From Chrysomallon squamiferum (lineage: Eukaryota; Mollusca; Gastropoda; Neomphalida; Peltospiridae): 64,000 nucleotides of DNA. Positions within the stretch are counted from its first letter, which is position 1; the number at the start of each line of letters is the position of its first letter. Shown piece after piece: positions 1 to 14,321 of this stretch. The notes under the pieces are model-generated. The model searched no databases and was not told the origin of the DNA. It worked only from the letters and a program-made list of their open reading frames with translations. The position numbers and the translations under genes are program-made. The DNA is taken from positions 25,486,446-25,550,445 of the forward strand of contig CM022665.1 in NCBI GenBank assembly GCA_012295275.1, in the 5' to 3' direction.

Positions 1-3000
1 TTTCAAGTCTAGCAGAAGTTTATGCTCTGAATGCGTGATTCACAGTACACCTGGGATCAAAAATAAAAAGAATTTAAGTTAATGAAAAAGAAAAAAAATA
101 TCAAATAAAAAAGGAAAGAGACTATTTTAATTTTTTATATGTGATTTTATAAACACCATATATGACAAACTGAATTTAATTAAGAAAAAGAGAAAACAAC
201 TGCATATATTTTATGCTAATCATGTATAAAATCTTTATGTCTATCATTTATATGTATATCCTTAATCTCAAGTGGCTAAAATATTACAAAATGACAGTTA
301 AAATCTAAATAAAATGTAGAGATAAAACCACTGCATATTGTTATATTTGCTGATTATGACAAGCTCTGTATTATTTATACGTATGCCTATTATGTTGTGA
401 GTGGCAACATTAACTGAATTAACAGTTCCTTTAAAAAAAGATGAAAAAGAAAATATGAATGCAACTATGAATTTATTGGCATTATCTGGGGGAAAAAATA
501 GAAACTCACAATTCATAGAGTGATAAATAATGGTAATGTTAATTTGTTAGTTTTGGTGGTGGTGGGGTTTTTGTTGTTTTTTTTACTTATCATATTACAC
601 ATTACTTTTCCATGTAATGTACAAACCTGTTATTTGTTGGCATGTCAACATGCACAGTCAATAGCTGCCTCTCTTATTTTTAACAACATGTCCTTGCACT
701 TGTCTCAGATTATCTTGATACATTTGTTTAGTTCAATAAGAAGTCAACATAAATTTGTAAACATGTAGAACTAGATATATTTTAATAAAAGTTTGTGTTG
801 AAAAATGATAGGTCTTTTTGGGTTTGACGCCAGACGTTTAATGTTTTTAGTTATAATAAAAATAAAAATTCCCCAAATAAAAATTTGAAGAAATCTTAAG
901 TACTAAAATTTTAAATATAAAATTTGAAAGATGAATAAAGTAATGTGGTAAGTTAGTTTGATTTTTAAATTAAATACAGAAGACTCATCTAATTTAAAAG
1001 CTTTTGGTTACACACACAAGCATTTTGTTTTCTTAAAATAACTCAGGTAACTTAACACGCTCCATGTCTAGTCAGGTTATCATTAATAATTAATGTTTTC
1101 CTGTTCAACATTTTTTGTTTTTTTAAATTTATTATTTTTAAATTATTTTTTTTTAAAGATAAAGTGTAAGTTGTTAGCAATTTTGTTAAATATAATTTAA
1201 ACAAATGATGTATGAATGTTTCAAATAATATTTTTTCAAACTGTTGTTATTTTTTAAATTTATGGTAATATTTCACAATTTCAATTTTCATGATTGTTCT
1301 GTTAATAGGGCCAGCATTATCTCATTGCACTTCCTTAGTTTTATTGAGGATATTGTCGACATAGACCAATACATTTTTTTTTTTTTAAAATGAGTCATCT
1401 AGCTTCTTCTAAACATTTGCCCAGTTTTCATTATCAACAATAAACTGTAAGTCACTAGCAGCACCTGTTTATTTCACAGTCATGTTAAGAGCTATTAGCT
1501 CAGTATGTCCTGCTTTTCAAACTTATTAAAGGATTTTGAGAACCATTTGTGTCAGTTTTCAAGGGTCATAATATGGACTGTAGTTTAATGGTGACAGCAG
1601 TCTAGGCACTCATGTAATTAAACCAAATCTGGAATGTTCTGGCATTTTATCTTACTTTTAGATGAATGTTTAGGATGTCTTCTTAACTGTACCATTAAAT
1701 TATATAATCATAATGTATTTCTATCTTAGTTAACATTTTTGTTTAAAATTCCATTTTATGCTTTTTAATGAAAAAAAAAAAAAAAGCAGGAACAATCCCA
1801 ACTCACAAGCTTGATGGTATAATGAATGATCTGATGATAATGATGATGATGATGATTATTATGATTACAGATTTAAAAGTAAGAAATTAAAAGTTTGTTT
1901 AATACAAAGTGAGATCACAAGAATGATACAGTGCATGGAAGGTTAGAGAAAATAAAACATTTCAGTAGTTTGAACAAGTTAGTTTAGATGCCCAAAATTC
2001 TTTCATGGTTAGGATGACTGCTATAGAATATTTTATTTTTAAATTATGTGATTAAAAACAAATATAGCACTGGCTTTTCTTCAAGACCTGTGTTAGATAC
2101 TCTTCTGTATTATTTTACAACAGCAAAGTAATATACATAATAATACATTCAGAAGATTATGAGGAGCAAAAAACAAGTGATTTCATTAAAATTGATTAGC
2201 TGATTGAAACACAGAAATGATTTAGTTTTGACATTTATAAAAACAAAGAAAAAATAAACATGCTAAAAATAGATATAGTAACTATTTAGTAAAATAACTA
2301 TGTTGGTTACATAGCAAGCATTATCATAATCTAAATAAACCATTGGGATAGTTGTTTCTTTGGTTTATGAAAAAGCTTTAAATTTTTTTTACCTTCTTCC
2401 TTTTTAATTACATATAAATTCTTTATATGAATCACGAATGTCAGGCTATGTCACCCATTCATGTGTTCTAGATATAGATATAGTCAGAACACAAACACTG
2501 TAATTTGATGCCCATGCTTTATATCATAACTGAACAGTTCTTGTTTAATCAGACTGTTTGTTCAACCCCAAAATTGTTTGAGCTCTTTTTAAATTGTGAT
2601 GTTTGCCTACCCTGAAACTTGTCAAATCAAAGACATTCGACAGTTTCTTTGGAAAAAATTTACCGGGTTTGTTTGACTATTCTGGTGCTTTCTACATTCG
2701 TCTGGATCAAGCAATACAGCACTTATCTTAGGTGTGGATAGAGACTGTCTACTGTTATATTTTAGTACATGATTTATGTCTCACAAGGTACTCTAACAAC
2801 CATTTTACCTGAAACAGAGCAGCTTAAGAAAATACTGGTACTAAATAATTCCATTCACAGGTAAGCAATAAAAGTATACAATCATTTTATATCGCCTGAC
2901 ACACACAGTGTGAAATGTTTATTAAGATGCACACACACAGGAACATAATGATAACTAAAGGGGAAAATATTCGTATGTAACTTATATGACCAGACATAAA

Positions 3001-4655
3001 TTATGAAATAATGAAACAACAGACATTGCATAAGCACCATTTTACACCTTTGTAATATAAAATCATAAGATCAGGAAGCAACTTATTTTACATTTATACA
3101 CTTCTGATATACCTGTGTGAACATTTGCAAAGACTAGAGAATAAAATTATAAAATAAAACATATGTTATATATAATCTTCCTAAAGCATGGCAGGATTAT
3201 ATTTAACTTTTAAAACTGCGTCAGCCATAAGTCGTTTGTTGAGGCATTTAATATTTGACATTGTTTGACCTAGGATATTGGATTTGCTATGGATATATAG
3301 CAGTCAGTATTGGTTTTGTGATTAATCACAATGTTGACATTCTCTTCAATAGAACTGCTCACTTAATGAGTCAGTGTGGGTATTTGAGTACATTAAAATG
3401 GGTGCATGTCTCACTAGATACCTTTAAGCTAGGCAACAAGCTTATTCCCGCCTAAACTCTATTCTTATCTGGTGGATAAACACTGACCCTTATCTTCTGT
3501 TTGAGAACAAAGTCCAACCAGCTTAAGGTGATTTAAAAAAAAAAAAAATTATTTTAATTATAATTTATTATTTTTTTTTTTTTTTTTATTAATATTAAAC
3601 TTTTATCTCCATTTTTTCTTGTTACTTTATATATTATTTAATTACTTACTGCTACAACCACATTTAGCAAAAATATTTTGTTTTACAGTATAAATGAGTT
3701 TAGAAAATGCAGAAGTGTTAAGCTGTGCAAGAGTAGACTTCAAAACAAATGATTATTTATGCACAAAATAGCAGGTTCATTTGAGTTCACATGTCTTGAA
3801 AACCTGATTGTTATGCAAGTCATCATCACACCCATCTATTGAGGTAAAACAGCAGTCTTTTCTCACTGATCGTCACAGCCTTAAGTGTATGTGTGTGTGT
3901 GTGTGTGTGTGAGTGCTGTTAAGAGACTTGATGGGTGTGGTTGTCAGATAAAGCTACCCATACAAAGACAGAATGCTTCAAGTAGGTTGGGTCACTGTAT
4001 GTTACATCCGGCTTACCTTAGTAGGGTATTTTTAGTTGTTACTAGGAAATCTGTTGCGGCAGTTTTGCAGAAAAAGACATCTTTTTTTATTTCTTTTTTT
4101 ATTTTTATAAAAAATTTAGTTCTGTGATATATTAGGTATGACTCACTGGCTTTGAAGACTTGAGTGAATAAGAACGGATAGATTTGTGGAAAGCCATAGG
4201 TAACCATTTCATGGTAATTGTTTTATATAAAGTTTACAAATTGTGTGATTTGTGTCAGGTATTTTGTAAATAGAGCATGAACATGATTTAAAATTGAATT
4301 ACACCTAATATGTAAAAAGAAATGTTATTTTATTTTTTTTTTTTTTTTTTTTTTTTTTTTCTTTTTGCAATTCAACTGAATGTGTTACGCACTATCATTA
4401 ATACCAGTTCTTACTGATGTAATCTAACTGGGTGTTTTAATTTTTAAGTCTTATGATGCCTTTTTAATTTTTATTTTTAATTTTAATTTTAATTTATCTA
4501 AATTATTATTTTGTTTAATGTGATTATCTTAGCTACATCATAAGCATATTGTCACTAATTTTATTATTATTTTTTTAATATTTATGAAAAGGAATGAAAT
4601 AATGATAATAATAAAAACAATTCTAAATATGAATAAACTAACTTTTCTTTTGTTG

Positions 4656-4686
<31 letters not shown>

Positions 4687-6297
4687 GAATACAGAAATAA
4701 AATTCAATTTTTCATGTTAATAGTTTATACTGGTTAATACTTTTCTTTGTATTTTTGTATTGTGAAATTGTGCCTTCTGGGAAATAGTTAGCTTTGTGTG
4801 GTATTCTTATCAGGCTCAATTATATGCTATTCAAGTGCTTTGTAATCCCAACAAAAGAACTTCCGGTATGGTAATGAAAAAACCTCTTTTATATGAGTTA
4901 AGAATGAATCATAGCTTCGCCTCATACCCATAGGTTGTTTGTTTTGTTACATGCATTTGATCCTGGTTGTTTGATATATGATATGATGTGTGTGTGTGTG
5001 TGTGTGTGTGTACATACATAACATTTTTAAAGTTTTATGAATTATTTCTAAGTTAAATACTAGTAAAAAAATATTAAAAATTTATCTGATATCAAAATTT
5101 AATAAATAATGAAATTATTATAAAGAAATGACTCGATGCAGAAAATATGTGTTTCTATTTTTTACTTGAATTTAAAAGTGAAAATTTGTAAAAGTTCTGG
5201 TTTTAATTAAATTTAATTAATGGAAATATATAAATCTTTATTATTTTTGCTTTAACAGCTAGTGGCACATAATGAAGCAGTCTATGGACTTTGAAAAGAC
5301 AGTCTTCAAAATACATGTTAAATTATTAGTACCTTGACATTTTTTTTATCATTATTTAAACTAAATCAGTTGATTTGTGTAATGTGCAGTATTTTATCTT
5401 GTTTCTTTGCCCCTTCATGTTTGATGATGTTTAAATTTTATACTTAAAATGAAGTATTCATTTACTACTATTAGATGTTTTCTTTTTCTTTTCTTATTTT
5501 AAAATTTCAAAATAATTTTCACAGAACAAAATGATAGCTTAATTACTAAGTATGTCTAACATATTTAATAATAATAATAATGGTTATTACTTGCCAATAT
5601 CTTATATCTTGAGTAAATGGGAAATGAAAAAAGAAACATTTTGTAATTCCACAAGTGGGTTTCTCTTACTGATCAATAGCATGTTTTATTTTTACATACA
5701 TTATCCTATATAAAAGTAAACATAGCTCATCACTTTTCATACATTCATCACAGAGTATTTGCTGGAACTGTAATTTATTTGTGGGCACTGATTATGGTTA
5801 TAGTACCTATATACAGGAATAATTTGTTAATGTCTTGAGATAGCTTTATCCTGCAATAGGCCTCTGCAAAGCTGCATTCAACATTCAACCTGAACAGGAT
5901 AAAGCTGATATCTTCAGACAGTAACCAGTTATTTTTTAAATTTTGAATCCTAAATAATATAAAAATTAAATGAAGTAAGCTGTAAACTGTTTTATTTCTC
6001 AACTCACTGGTATCAAGGATTCACACATGTTGATTTTGTTATTGCTTACAAAACTTATACATGAAAAGTGATTTATCAAAGATAAGTGATTTTATCAAAG
6101 TAAATATATTTTCTCTTCCATAAAGTTATGTTTTTGGTTAGTGTCCAAAAATGTAAAAATGTATCTAGTCGTCATATCTTGCCATTACATATAGTGATTG
6201 CAGGATTAAAAAAATATATATATAGATATGTATTATTTATGTGATATCAGTTTCTTTTATCCTTTTTTGTATGACAGTTTTTGTTTATTTATTTTAG
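1..6297. other. 5' flank or intron of the TRIP11 gene; no coding exon seen
   Basis: I find no exon with convincing codon content or family resemblance here. The ALPS-type N-terminus of GMAP-210 (amphipathic, Gly/Ser/Thr-rich) and the first coiled coil should precede the exon at 6298 but are not found, so they probably lie 5' of the window and this stretch is intronic. It holds homopolymers (A/T tracts near 3536-3590, a long T run near 4330-4361), a TTTA microsatellite (about 4652-4682), TG repeats (3886-3911 and 4987-5011) and a foldback MITE at 5818-5933. Intron assignment is inference. Confidence 0.5.
5818..5933. mobile_element. Foldback MITE, family A copy 1 (116 bp)
   Basis: Near-palindromic element. 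The left arm contains TGTCTTGAGATAGCTTTATC and the right arm, reverse-complemented, TGTCTGAAGATATCAGCTTT, both continuing to ATCCTG. The same structure, with arms of about 38 bases beginning AATAAC, recurs at 37986-38103. Two related copies at separate positions argue for a mobile foldback/MITE family rather than a chance hairpin. No coding capacity. Confidence 0.75.
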
Positions 6298-6446
6298 GTT
6301 ATGAAGCAGGAGGTTTTCACATCCAGGATGATGGCTGGGAGTTTGGTGACAGTATAAGTCTGCAACATGAGGTGAACAGACTCAGTCATGAAATTCAGAG
6401 ATTACAAGCAGAATGCCAGCATTGGAGATCAGTTGCTGGACAGCTG
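6298..6446 (+). CDS. TRIP11: TRIP11 exon e1 (first in window)
   Basis: Acceptor TTTATTTTAG, donor CTG/GTATGT. Starts with two bases of a split codon and ends in phase 0. Encodes a short acidic segment (DDGWEFGD) followed by the start of the first coiled coil ([18 protein letters not shown]), lining up with the human DDDMDFGD..QQEINRLSNEVSRLESE region around residue 170 of GMAP-210. This places the missing part at roughly the first 160-170 residues. Confidence 0.93.
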
Positions 6447-9400
6447 GTATGTAAACAGCTAGGACATAATCTCACTGTCATATTTTTACTAAGTACTGAG
6501 AAAACATTAGCAGTAAAGTGCATCTAATTCAAACTAGCCAGTTATCTGAAGTGTTTTTGTTGCATCTGCACACAGTTGGGAATGTGTACGCATAACTTGA
6601 AAACAGCTTAACTCAAATATTCGAAGCAAGTTTGGTGGAGTTAGATCTGAAGTATTTATTATGTATATATTTCATACATAAGCTTTCTTAGCTTGAAAAT
6701 AGAAACACTCCACTCTATATGTATATTACAACTGCACAGCGATGCCCTGGTTTATATATTTAAAAAAAAATTAAATAATTAATATTGTCTTTGTGATATA
6801 TTAATACTGAATCTGATCTGATATTTCTGTGTATTGGCTTTTGTAGGGTTTTACAGAATAATCCTCTTACATACATTGGGGAAGTATCTGTAGTTGATTA
6901 TTAATGACTTAAAAAGACTTTTCCAAACTAATTATGTAAGATCAAATTTCCTAAAATTAATGCATAACCTTTTCAATAATACTTCCACCATAAACTCAAT
7001 ATGATTAGGACATAATGTATATTATTAATACTCAGTTGGTGTAATATCTGGTAATGTCTCTTTTACAGTCTTGATTTATGCAGGTTTTTCATTAAACTGT
7101 TATCCAGTTGATAATACTCATATTTTGTGTTGATTTTTGTTTAACTAAATAAAAGTAGAAATAAATTTAATAATAATGATAATGATAATCAGAAACAGTT
7201 TAACTTTTATGTAATTTTTAATAAAATGGAAAAAAGGGCAATCAGTGTTTTTTATTTTTTATTTATTTATTTTTATTTTTACATAGACATAGAATTTATA
7301 TGCAGATTAACATATTTTTATATAACCAAAAATGTTATGGTGAGATGTTAGGAAATAATCATATAGTCCATATAAAAGGCCCAACTGCAATTTTTTAATT
7401 TTTTAATTTATTTATTTATTTATTTATTTATTTTATTTTTCATTTTATTTATTTATTTAACTTTAAAAAAAATGTATTTATCAATTTTATTTATTTAATA
7501 GATGCTGATTTGGTAAACATGCTTAAATTAACAAGGACTATCTTCTTATACCATTAGCTTTTTAAAAATAAGTAACCGACATGACTTAGGAAACTTAAAC
7601 TGTTGTAAGTTCATCTTGTGATAAAAGGACTTAGATTTTCAGCACATTTGGCTAAATGATATCAAATGTCATGAGGGGAAGATATATCTTTGCTGTTTAT
7701 TATGAATGGATACCTAAATTGCCAAGGACAAGGAGAAATTTTGAATTACTGTTAAGTAGGTTATCTGCAGCGTTACCAGATATCATTGGTTTCTTGGAAG
7801 TTGAAGCAGCATGATCATATTGTTATTGAGGTTTGGTTCACTTATGATATTTTTAGGTATCTAGTTATCACGCATTTTTTTTTTTTGTTGCACATGGTTC
7901 TTGTATATTGAAAAATATATATAAAAAGGCTAAAGATATATTAACTGGAATATTTACAGGTGTCAGCATTTGGTGACCTATTTACTGTTGTCCATATCTA
8001 GTTAAATATATACTTATATATTGAAAAATACAGAGGTTAAAGATACATTAACTGGAATATTTAATCTGTTAAAGTTTGAAATTTATTAAGGTAATAAAAA
8101 AGGACAAGACAATGGTTTACTTTATTTGAAGAATTCATTTAAGCAAACGATGGTAGTCATTATTATAATTATTACTATTATTATTTGTTTACTTTATTTG
8201 AATTTTTTAATTTAATTTAATTTTTTTTATTATTATTATTATTATTTTTTTGTTTTTGTTTTGTTAATCAAATTTGAAATAAGATACCCTGTATGATGTT
8301 TGTGTAATTCCAGTGGCTTGTTAATGATTTGAATTTTATATTTATTGAAAATCAATACCACACAACCAGAACAGTTTATTAAGTTAGTTTTTAATATAGC
8401 CTGTTTGTAATGAATACTTTAAACATGGTTACATTTAAGGGCAGATAACATATCAGCCTTGCTTAGATAATTTTTGGAGATAATAAAAAAAAAAAAAAAA
8501 AAATATTATTTAGATATTATTAAAAGAATATTAAAATTAAATTTTAAAAACAAAAAACAAAAAACAAAAGACTAAATAAATATTTTCATCAAGAATTTTA
8601 AATTGCATTTTTGATAATTTTAAGATTTCCTTCTTTTGATCAGTTTCTATTATTATTATTTATTTATTTATTTTATGTACCTTTTTAAATTACACATCAT
8701 ATTTGTCATCTAAAAGTAATCCAATTTTAATATTTTAATATTAATCTTAATATACTAATTTGTCTTTGCATATAATCTGTGTCCATTGCTATGTTTTTCC
8801 TTAAAAATGTTACTTCAAGGGTATAGTAATTTCTGTCACTGAGAATTAATTATATTTGGTCTGAAACTTGAGTCATTTATAATACTGAATTACTGTTAGC
8901 CAATTTAACTTAAGAATCCTGCCTTAACTACGACCTCATTGTGTAAATGACAGTGTAAATATGTCAGTTTTCATGTAATAAATGGATTTCATTATTGACA
9001 CAAAATGTTTACGTGCTGTGGAGAAAGGTAGAATGAATAATCAGTAAAGCTTATAATTCCATTATCAACAAATAAATCATTCACATGTTTCAAAAGTAAC
9101 CTGCTTTAAGCCATCAGAAGCAATCAATCATCGATAAGATTGTTCTTTAGCAGACTAAATACAGCAGCTTTTCTCAGAGATTTTAAAAATAAATGTAGTA
9201 TATTTGTAAAATGTTATATCTATTTTTGGTAATTTCAGTTTACTGGTAGGAGGGATCAATTATTTTGTCATTTTTATTATCATTGTAAATGTAATTATTA
9301 TTATACTATATTATTATTATTTTAAAATGTAAATTATTCTGTGTGTACTATATCGTGTGAGATTTGTTTTTGTAATTTAAATATTTGAAGACTTAAATAT

Positions 9401-12400
9401 AATGTTTCATTTAAAAAGAATGTTTTAAAATATTTATTCTGAAATAAGTTCCATTAAAATTATTGATATTTTTTAAAAACAAAATATAATTTTCTTTTAA
9501 TGTGATTTTTTATAGTTTAAAAAGGATGTTCAGAGTTTAAAAATAAGTATTATTTTAGTTGTTTGAATGACCTTTCTCTTTTGAGAACATTAAAAAAAAG
9601 TATATTTATTTCTGTTTTCTTTTACAGGGCCATACTGGTTCAGAAAATGAACAGCTTGAAAATAAGAAAGAAGAACTTGTTGAACTGCAGGCTACAGTAC
9701 AAGTAATACATTTTTTATTACTGATAATCAAACAATATACAAAATATAAATATTTTTGTAGTGAACAGATGGTTCTGTGTTGGCAGATAACAAACCTTGT
9801 TAACAAATTATAATATTGTTAAATTTCAGTACAGAATGTTACTGGTAGTTTGCAGAATATTTAACAGTTACAGTATTGCTGTGTAACTTTTCAAATCATG
9901 TTGTTTTATTTGTAATTTTACTTTATTTTAGTTCAGCTGAGACTGTGTTGTTCTCTGTTATACTTTGCTTTAACATAACCAAGACTGTGTTCATCTCTCT
10001 TGTAATTGTCCCTTGTTTTAACTAAACTTAGCCTTTGTTGTTTTCTGTTATAACACTCAAGAGCCAGTTTTATTTTTGTGCTGGGGTGTTTTGTTATTTT
10101 TAATATCTTCCTATTGTAACTGTATTTTTTTTTAACTCAACTTGATTGTGTTGTTTTTCTGAAGCTATATTTAGAAATTCTCAAACCAGTTTGCTAATTT
10201 AGTATTGCTTAAACACCAGTCCTATATGGTCATTTTAAAAATTGTTATTTAAATAAATTCAACAAAATTATTTGCCACATTATTAGGAATATATTAAAAT
10301 GTATTTTTGTAAGGAGTTAAAGAAACAGCTGTCTGAAGCTCGTGACCACCAACAACATGAAGTTGCATCTCTGCAGGATGTTCATGCACAGAAGATCTCA
10401 ACACTAAAGAAGAAACACAAACAAGAAGTGACAGAATACAAACAACAAATAGCTTATCTTGAACAGCTGGTCTCTGAGGGTTTGTTTAGATCTTTATCGT
10501 ATTTTAGAAATTACAAGGGAAAAAAAATAGATGCAAAAACATCAAGAAACTAAAGCTGTGATAAAATAATTTCAAAGAAACCTATTTTTATAATGTTTCA
10601 GTTTAATATATATGTTAGTAATTTATGTATTTATTTATTTGAGATAAAATCCCACCAATTTTTTGCTTAATAAGGTAAATCAGAAATGCATTTTCAATAC
10701 TTCTTAAATATACTTGGTAAATATGTGAAATGATCCTTTACTAGATTTTAGCAACATGCCAGGGTCTTTCAGATATCAGCTGTATAATTCTTCTTATTAG
10801 TGGCATTAAATTGGTGCACTGCAGCATTTTAGTTTATGAAATTAATTAAAGAAAATTATTGGAAAAGGTAATGAAAAATATCAAGCTGCAGTATATTTAC
10901 GCACTAAAATATGTTAATACTTTTCTCTGAGTCACGCAGTATTATTCATAACTCCCATCTGGTACAAAATGAAATATTCAATACATTTTAATTTGTTTTG
11001 TTTTTTTTGTTGTTTTTTTTATTATTATTATTAAATTGTATACTTCATACAATTATGACTGAAAAAAATTGAATATATTATCAGTTTATTTTGGAAGTTA
11101 AAGACCATTTCTTCACTAATGTGTAGTTTGAATACAAATGAGCTTGAAATAAGCCTTGTTTTTGTGAAGCAGTAATTAATTCATTCTTAGTATCAAACAA
11201 GAAAATAAAAAATAAAAAAATAAAAAATAAGTTTTTTCAAAACAAAAGATTGGGAAGACTGAGCAGATAATGAATGTTAATTTTCTGGAGGTAGAGGTGT
11301 TGGCTTTTATTCACTAAACAATATACAGTGACTTTTCACTGACTGAGTCTCCATACATTTCAGGTTATGATATCAGGTGTTAGGATACCAGTTTAGATTC
11401 CCGGTGCTAGTCCTTGCCATTTTAATTTTTTAAATTTAATTTAACTTTTTTTCTTTTCTTTTTTTTGCTGATATAACTAAAGTGAAAGATGCAGTTATAA
11501 AAAAAAATTCAAAATGAGTTTTTGACAAAGTTAAGAAAAACAACATCAATAATAAATCTTATGAAAATTATATATTCTTATTCTTTTTCTTATAACATAT
11601 TATTGATTCAAATATTCCATTATGAGATTATCAGATGGTCAGATACCAGCATTAACAAATAAAAACTGGGGTGGGGAATCAAGCTGATTTACAATGTCAG
11701 ATTACTAATGAAATATGATAACATGACTTTGTTTATAATTACATCTTAGTCAGATGAATTGTTTCAAAGTGATAAAACATTCAGAAGCTGGACATTTGTT
11801 TCTTAACTGCTTTATCATCGTTTATATGTAATATTTATTTTCATTTAGGACGTGATAATGACAGTGTCAAAAATGGACGATCTTCCAACCTTCCTGAAGC
11901 AGATCGTGCCAATCTGGATGATCAAACCAATCTTGTGGAAAGTCTCACAAAAGAGTTATCTGCCTTGCAAAATGAATTTTCTGTGGTTACTAAAGAAAAA
12001 CAGGAGGTAATGAAATGGTCAGAAATGAAATGATAGTGGGTTTTTTTTTGTAATATTTTTACCTTACTGGACAAGGTTATTTTGAAATGAATAAGGAGAA
12101 ATGTTAGAAAAAAAGGTAAGATTATAAGTTAGTTGTAATTCTTGTATTATCCCATATACTGTCCAGCTGGACATAGTTTGATTAGCTAAAATTATTTTAA
12201 TTTAATATTGTTTTTGCAAACCTAAAAAATAATAGTTTGCTATTCATGGTGGTCACAGCCATAACAAATTTCGGGATATGTTCTTTAGTGCATAATAATT
12301 CCAAGGTGCATACTGTGGGAGTTTTTTTGTAACAAAATGTCTTTTGCAGACACCAAAAAGAATCTAGGCATAAAATAAATCTTTGTATAATTTTTTTAAA

Positions 12401-13791
12401 TTGAATTGTGATAATGTTAAGTGGTAATGTTTTATGGGTTATGGGGTTTTTTTTTTTTTTGAAGGGCTCATAAGCCACCAATTCCATATTAAAAACAACA
12501 ACAAAAAACCAACAAATTCAGTATTCAAATGAGTCTAAATTCACATATGTTATTTCTTTTAACTGTTTACTGAATAAAGCCCATTTAAATTGAATATCGA
12601 TTATCATGTTCAAAAAGAAATTTGGATTGACTGTAAACTGATTAAAATTTTAATTACAACTTAAAGACCATTGAAGCCAAACAGCAAATGGAGCAAGTTT
12701 TACAAGAACTGGAGGTAGAAGTTAAAAAACTTAAGGAAGAACGAGAGAATCATCTGAAGAAGATAGAAGAACTTGATCAGTTGGTTTCACAACTTAAAGA
12801 TGACTTGAAGAATACTAATATTACAGAAGATGTGCTGAAGGAAGAAATAGAAAGTGTGTTTAATGTTAAATAATAACATAAAATGTGAAATTCCATATTT
12901 AGTCTTGAAAGAGAATAGTTCATATGTGAAATAGATATTTAAATGTTTTGTCAGATGTAAATAAATTAATGAATTGATTATTTTTGAAAAATTTGGTAAG
13001 ATATTTTATTTTAATGTTTAACAAGAGTTCAAAGAAAATTTAATGGCGAATTTCCATCTAGACCATTACAGCATTACATCAGATGAACGAGAAAAATGAA
13101 TAAATAATTACATATATACATCCACACACTGAACTTTATTTACTCACCTACCTTATTTTCTTTTTTTTAAATTTAATTTATAACTTTCAGGATAATTTAT
13201 AATAATACATTAACAAAATGAAGATAATTATCTCTGTTAATCTGGTGCATTTATAAAAAAACTTTAAAAAACTGAGACATCTTACCAAGGAACACAGTAC
13301 GTTCACAACATGTTTAGAAATATTCAGCTCAGTTTCAAAAACAAATAATAATAATTTAATATTATAAGTTTACAAACTACAGATTTCATCACACTTGATT
13401 ATTGTATCAGCAGCATTGTTAAAAATCAACTAAGATCTTTTGTTTGTTTGTTTTTCAGGATTACAGCAAGAGAATGTGGAACTGGTGGAGGTCAACAGAC
13501 AGGTCCGAGTCAATTTATTTGACACAAAACTCCAGCTTCTTGATCAACTGGATGCAAACCATGTACAGATATTACTGATAACTTTGCTTTTTACCATATT
13601 TATTTTATTTTATTTTATTTTATTTTATTTCATTTCATTTTTTTATTTTTTATTTTTATTATTTTATTTTTTTATTTTGTTATACAGTCAGTATTAATAT
13701 GCATTAAAGATAGCCATTTATTAAGCTGAGTGAAAGTAATAATCATTCATTATTTGTTAAATGTAATACATTTTTAAAAGTTTTTTAATTA

Positions 13792-13822
<31 letters not shown>

Positions 13823-14289
13823 CCCACTATTTTTTGTTTAAGATATAAAAAGATAAATTAAATTTTGTTTTGGAATTAAAAAAAAAAAAAAAAAATTTTT
13901 TTTGATATTGTTACAGATAATCAAAATAACATTACTAATACCTTACATTATTTTCCATTTTCTTTAACATGCAGTTTTATTTTTAATTTTCACCCCCCAG
14001 CTTAAAAATCCTTTTACAAAAATCAAACATGCTTGTATATTATTGCATGTTTTAAGCTAAGTTATTTGATGCATTTTTGATATTTTCATCTCCCCTTCAT
14101 TTTGAGCAGACTTGCATGGTCATGCATCCAGTTGAAGAGCTTGTGAGTTTTTTGTTTTGAATTTAGCTTGATAAATACACATGTATTTATGCATGTAAAT
14201 CCAAATAATATATGATTTAATATTCAGCAAAAAAAAAAAAAAAAAAAAAAATGACACACATACATAACAGTCTTAACATATTTCATACA

Positions 14290-14321
<32 letters not shown>

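Noticed and set aside
3885-4127. 80-codon plus-strand frame beginning with a Cys-Val run
   Set aside because: TG microsatellite at its start, no splice context or coding character.
5255-5310. Possible upstream TRIP11 exon after TTTTGCTTTAACAG
   Set aside because: The frame closes within a dozen codons with no donor, and there is no GMAP-210 similarity.
11340-11420. Sequence with a B-box-like GTTTAGATTCCCGGTGCTAG, suggesting another tRNA-derived SINE
   Set aside because: No acceptable A box at the right distance and no clear tail; insufficient to call.
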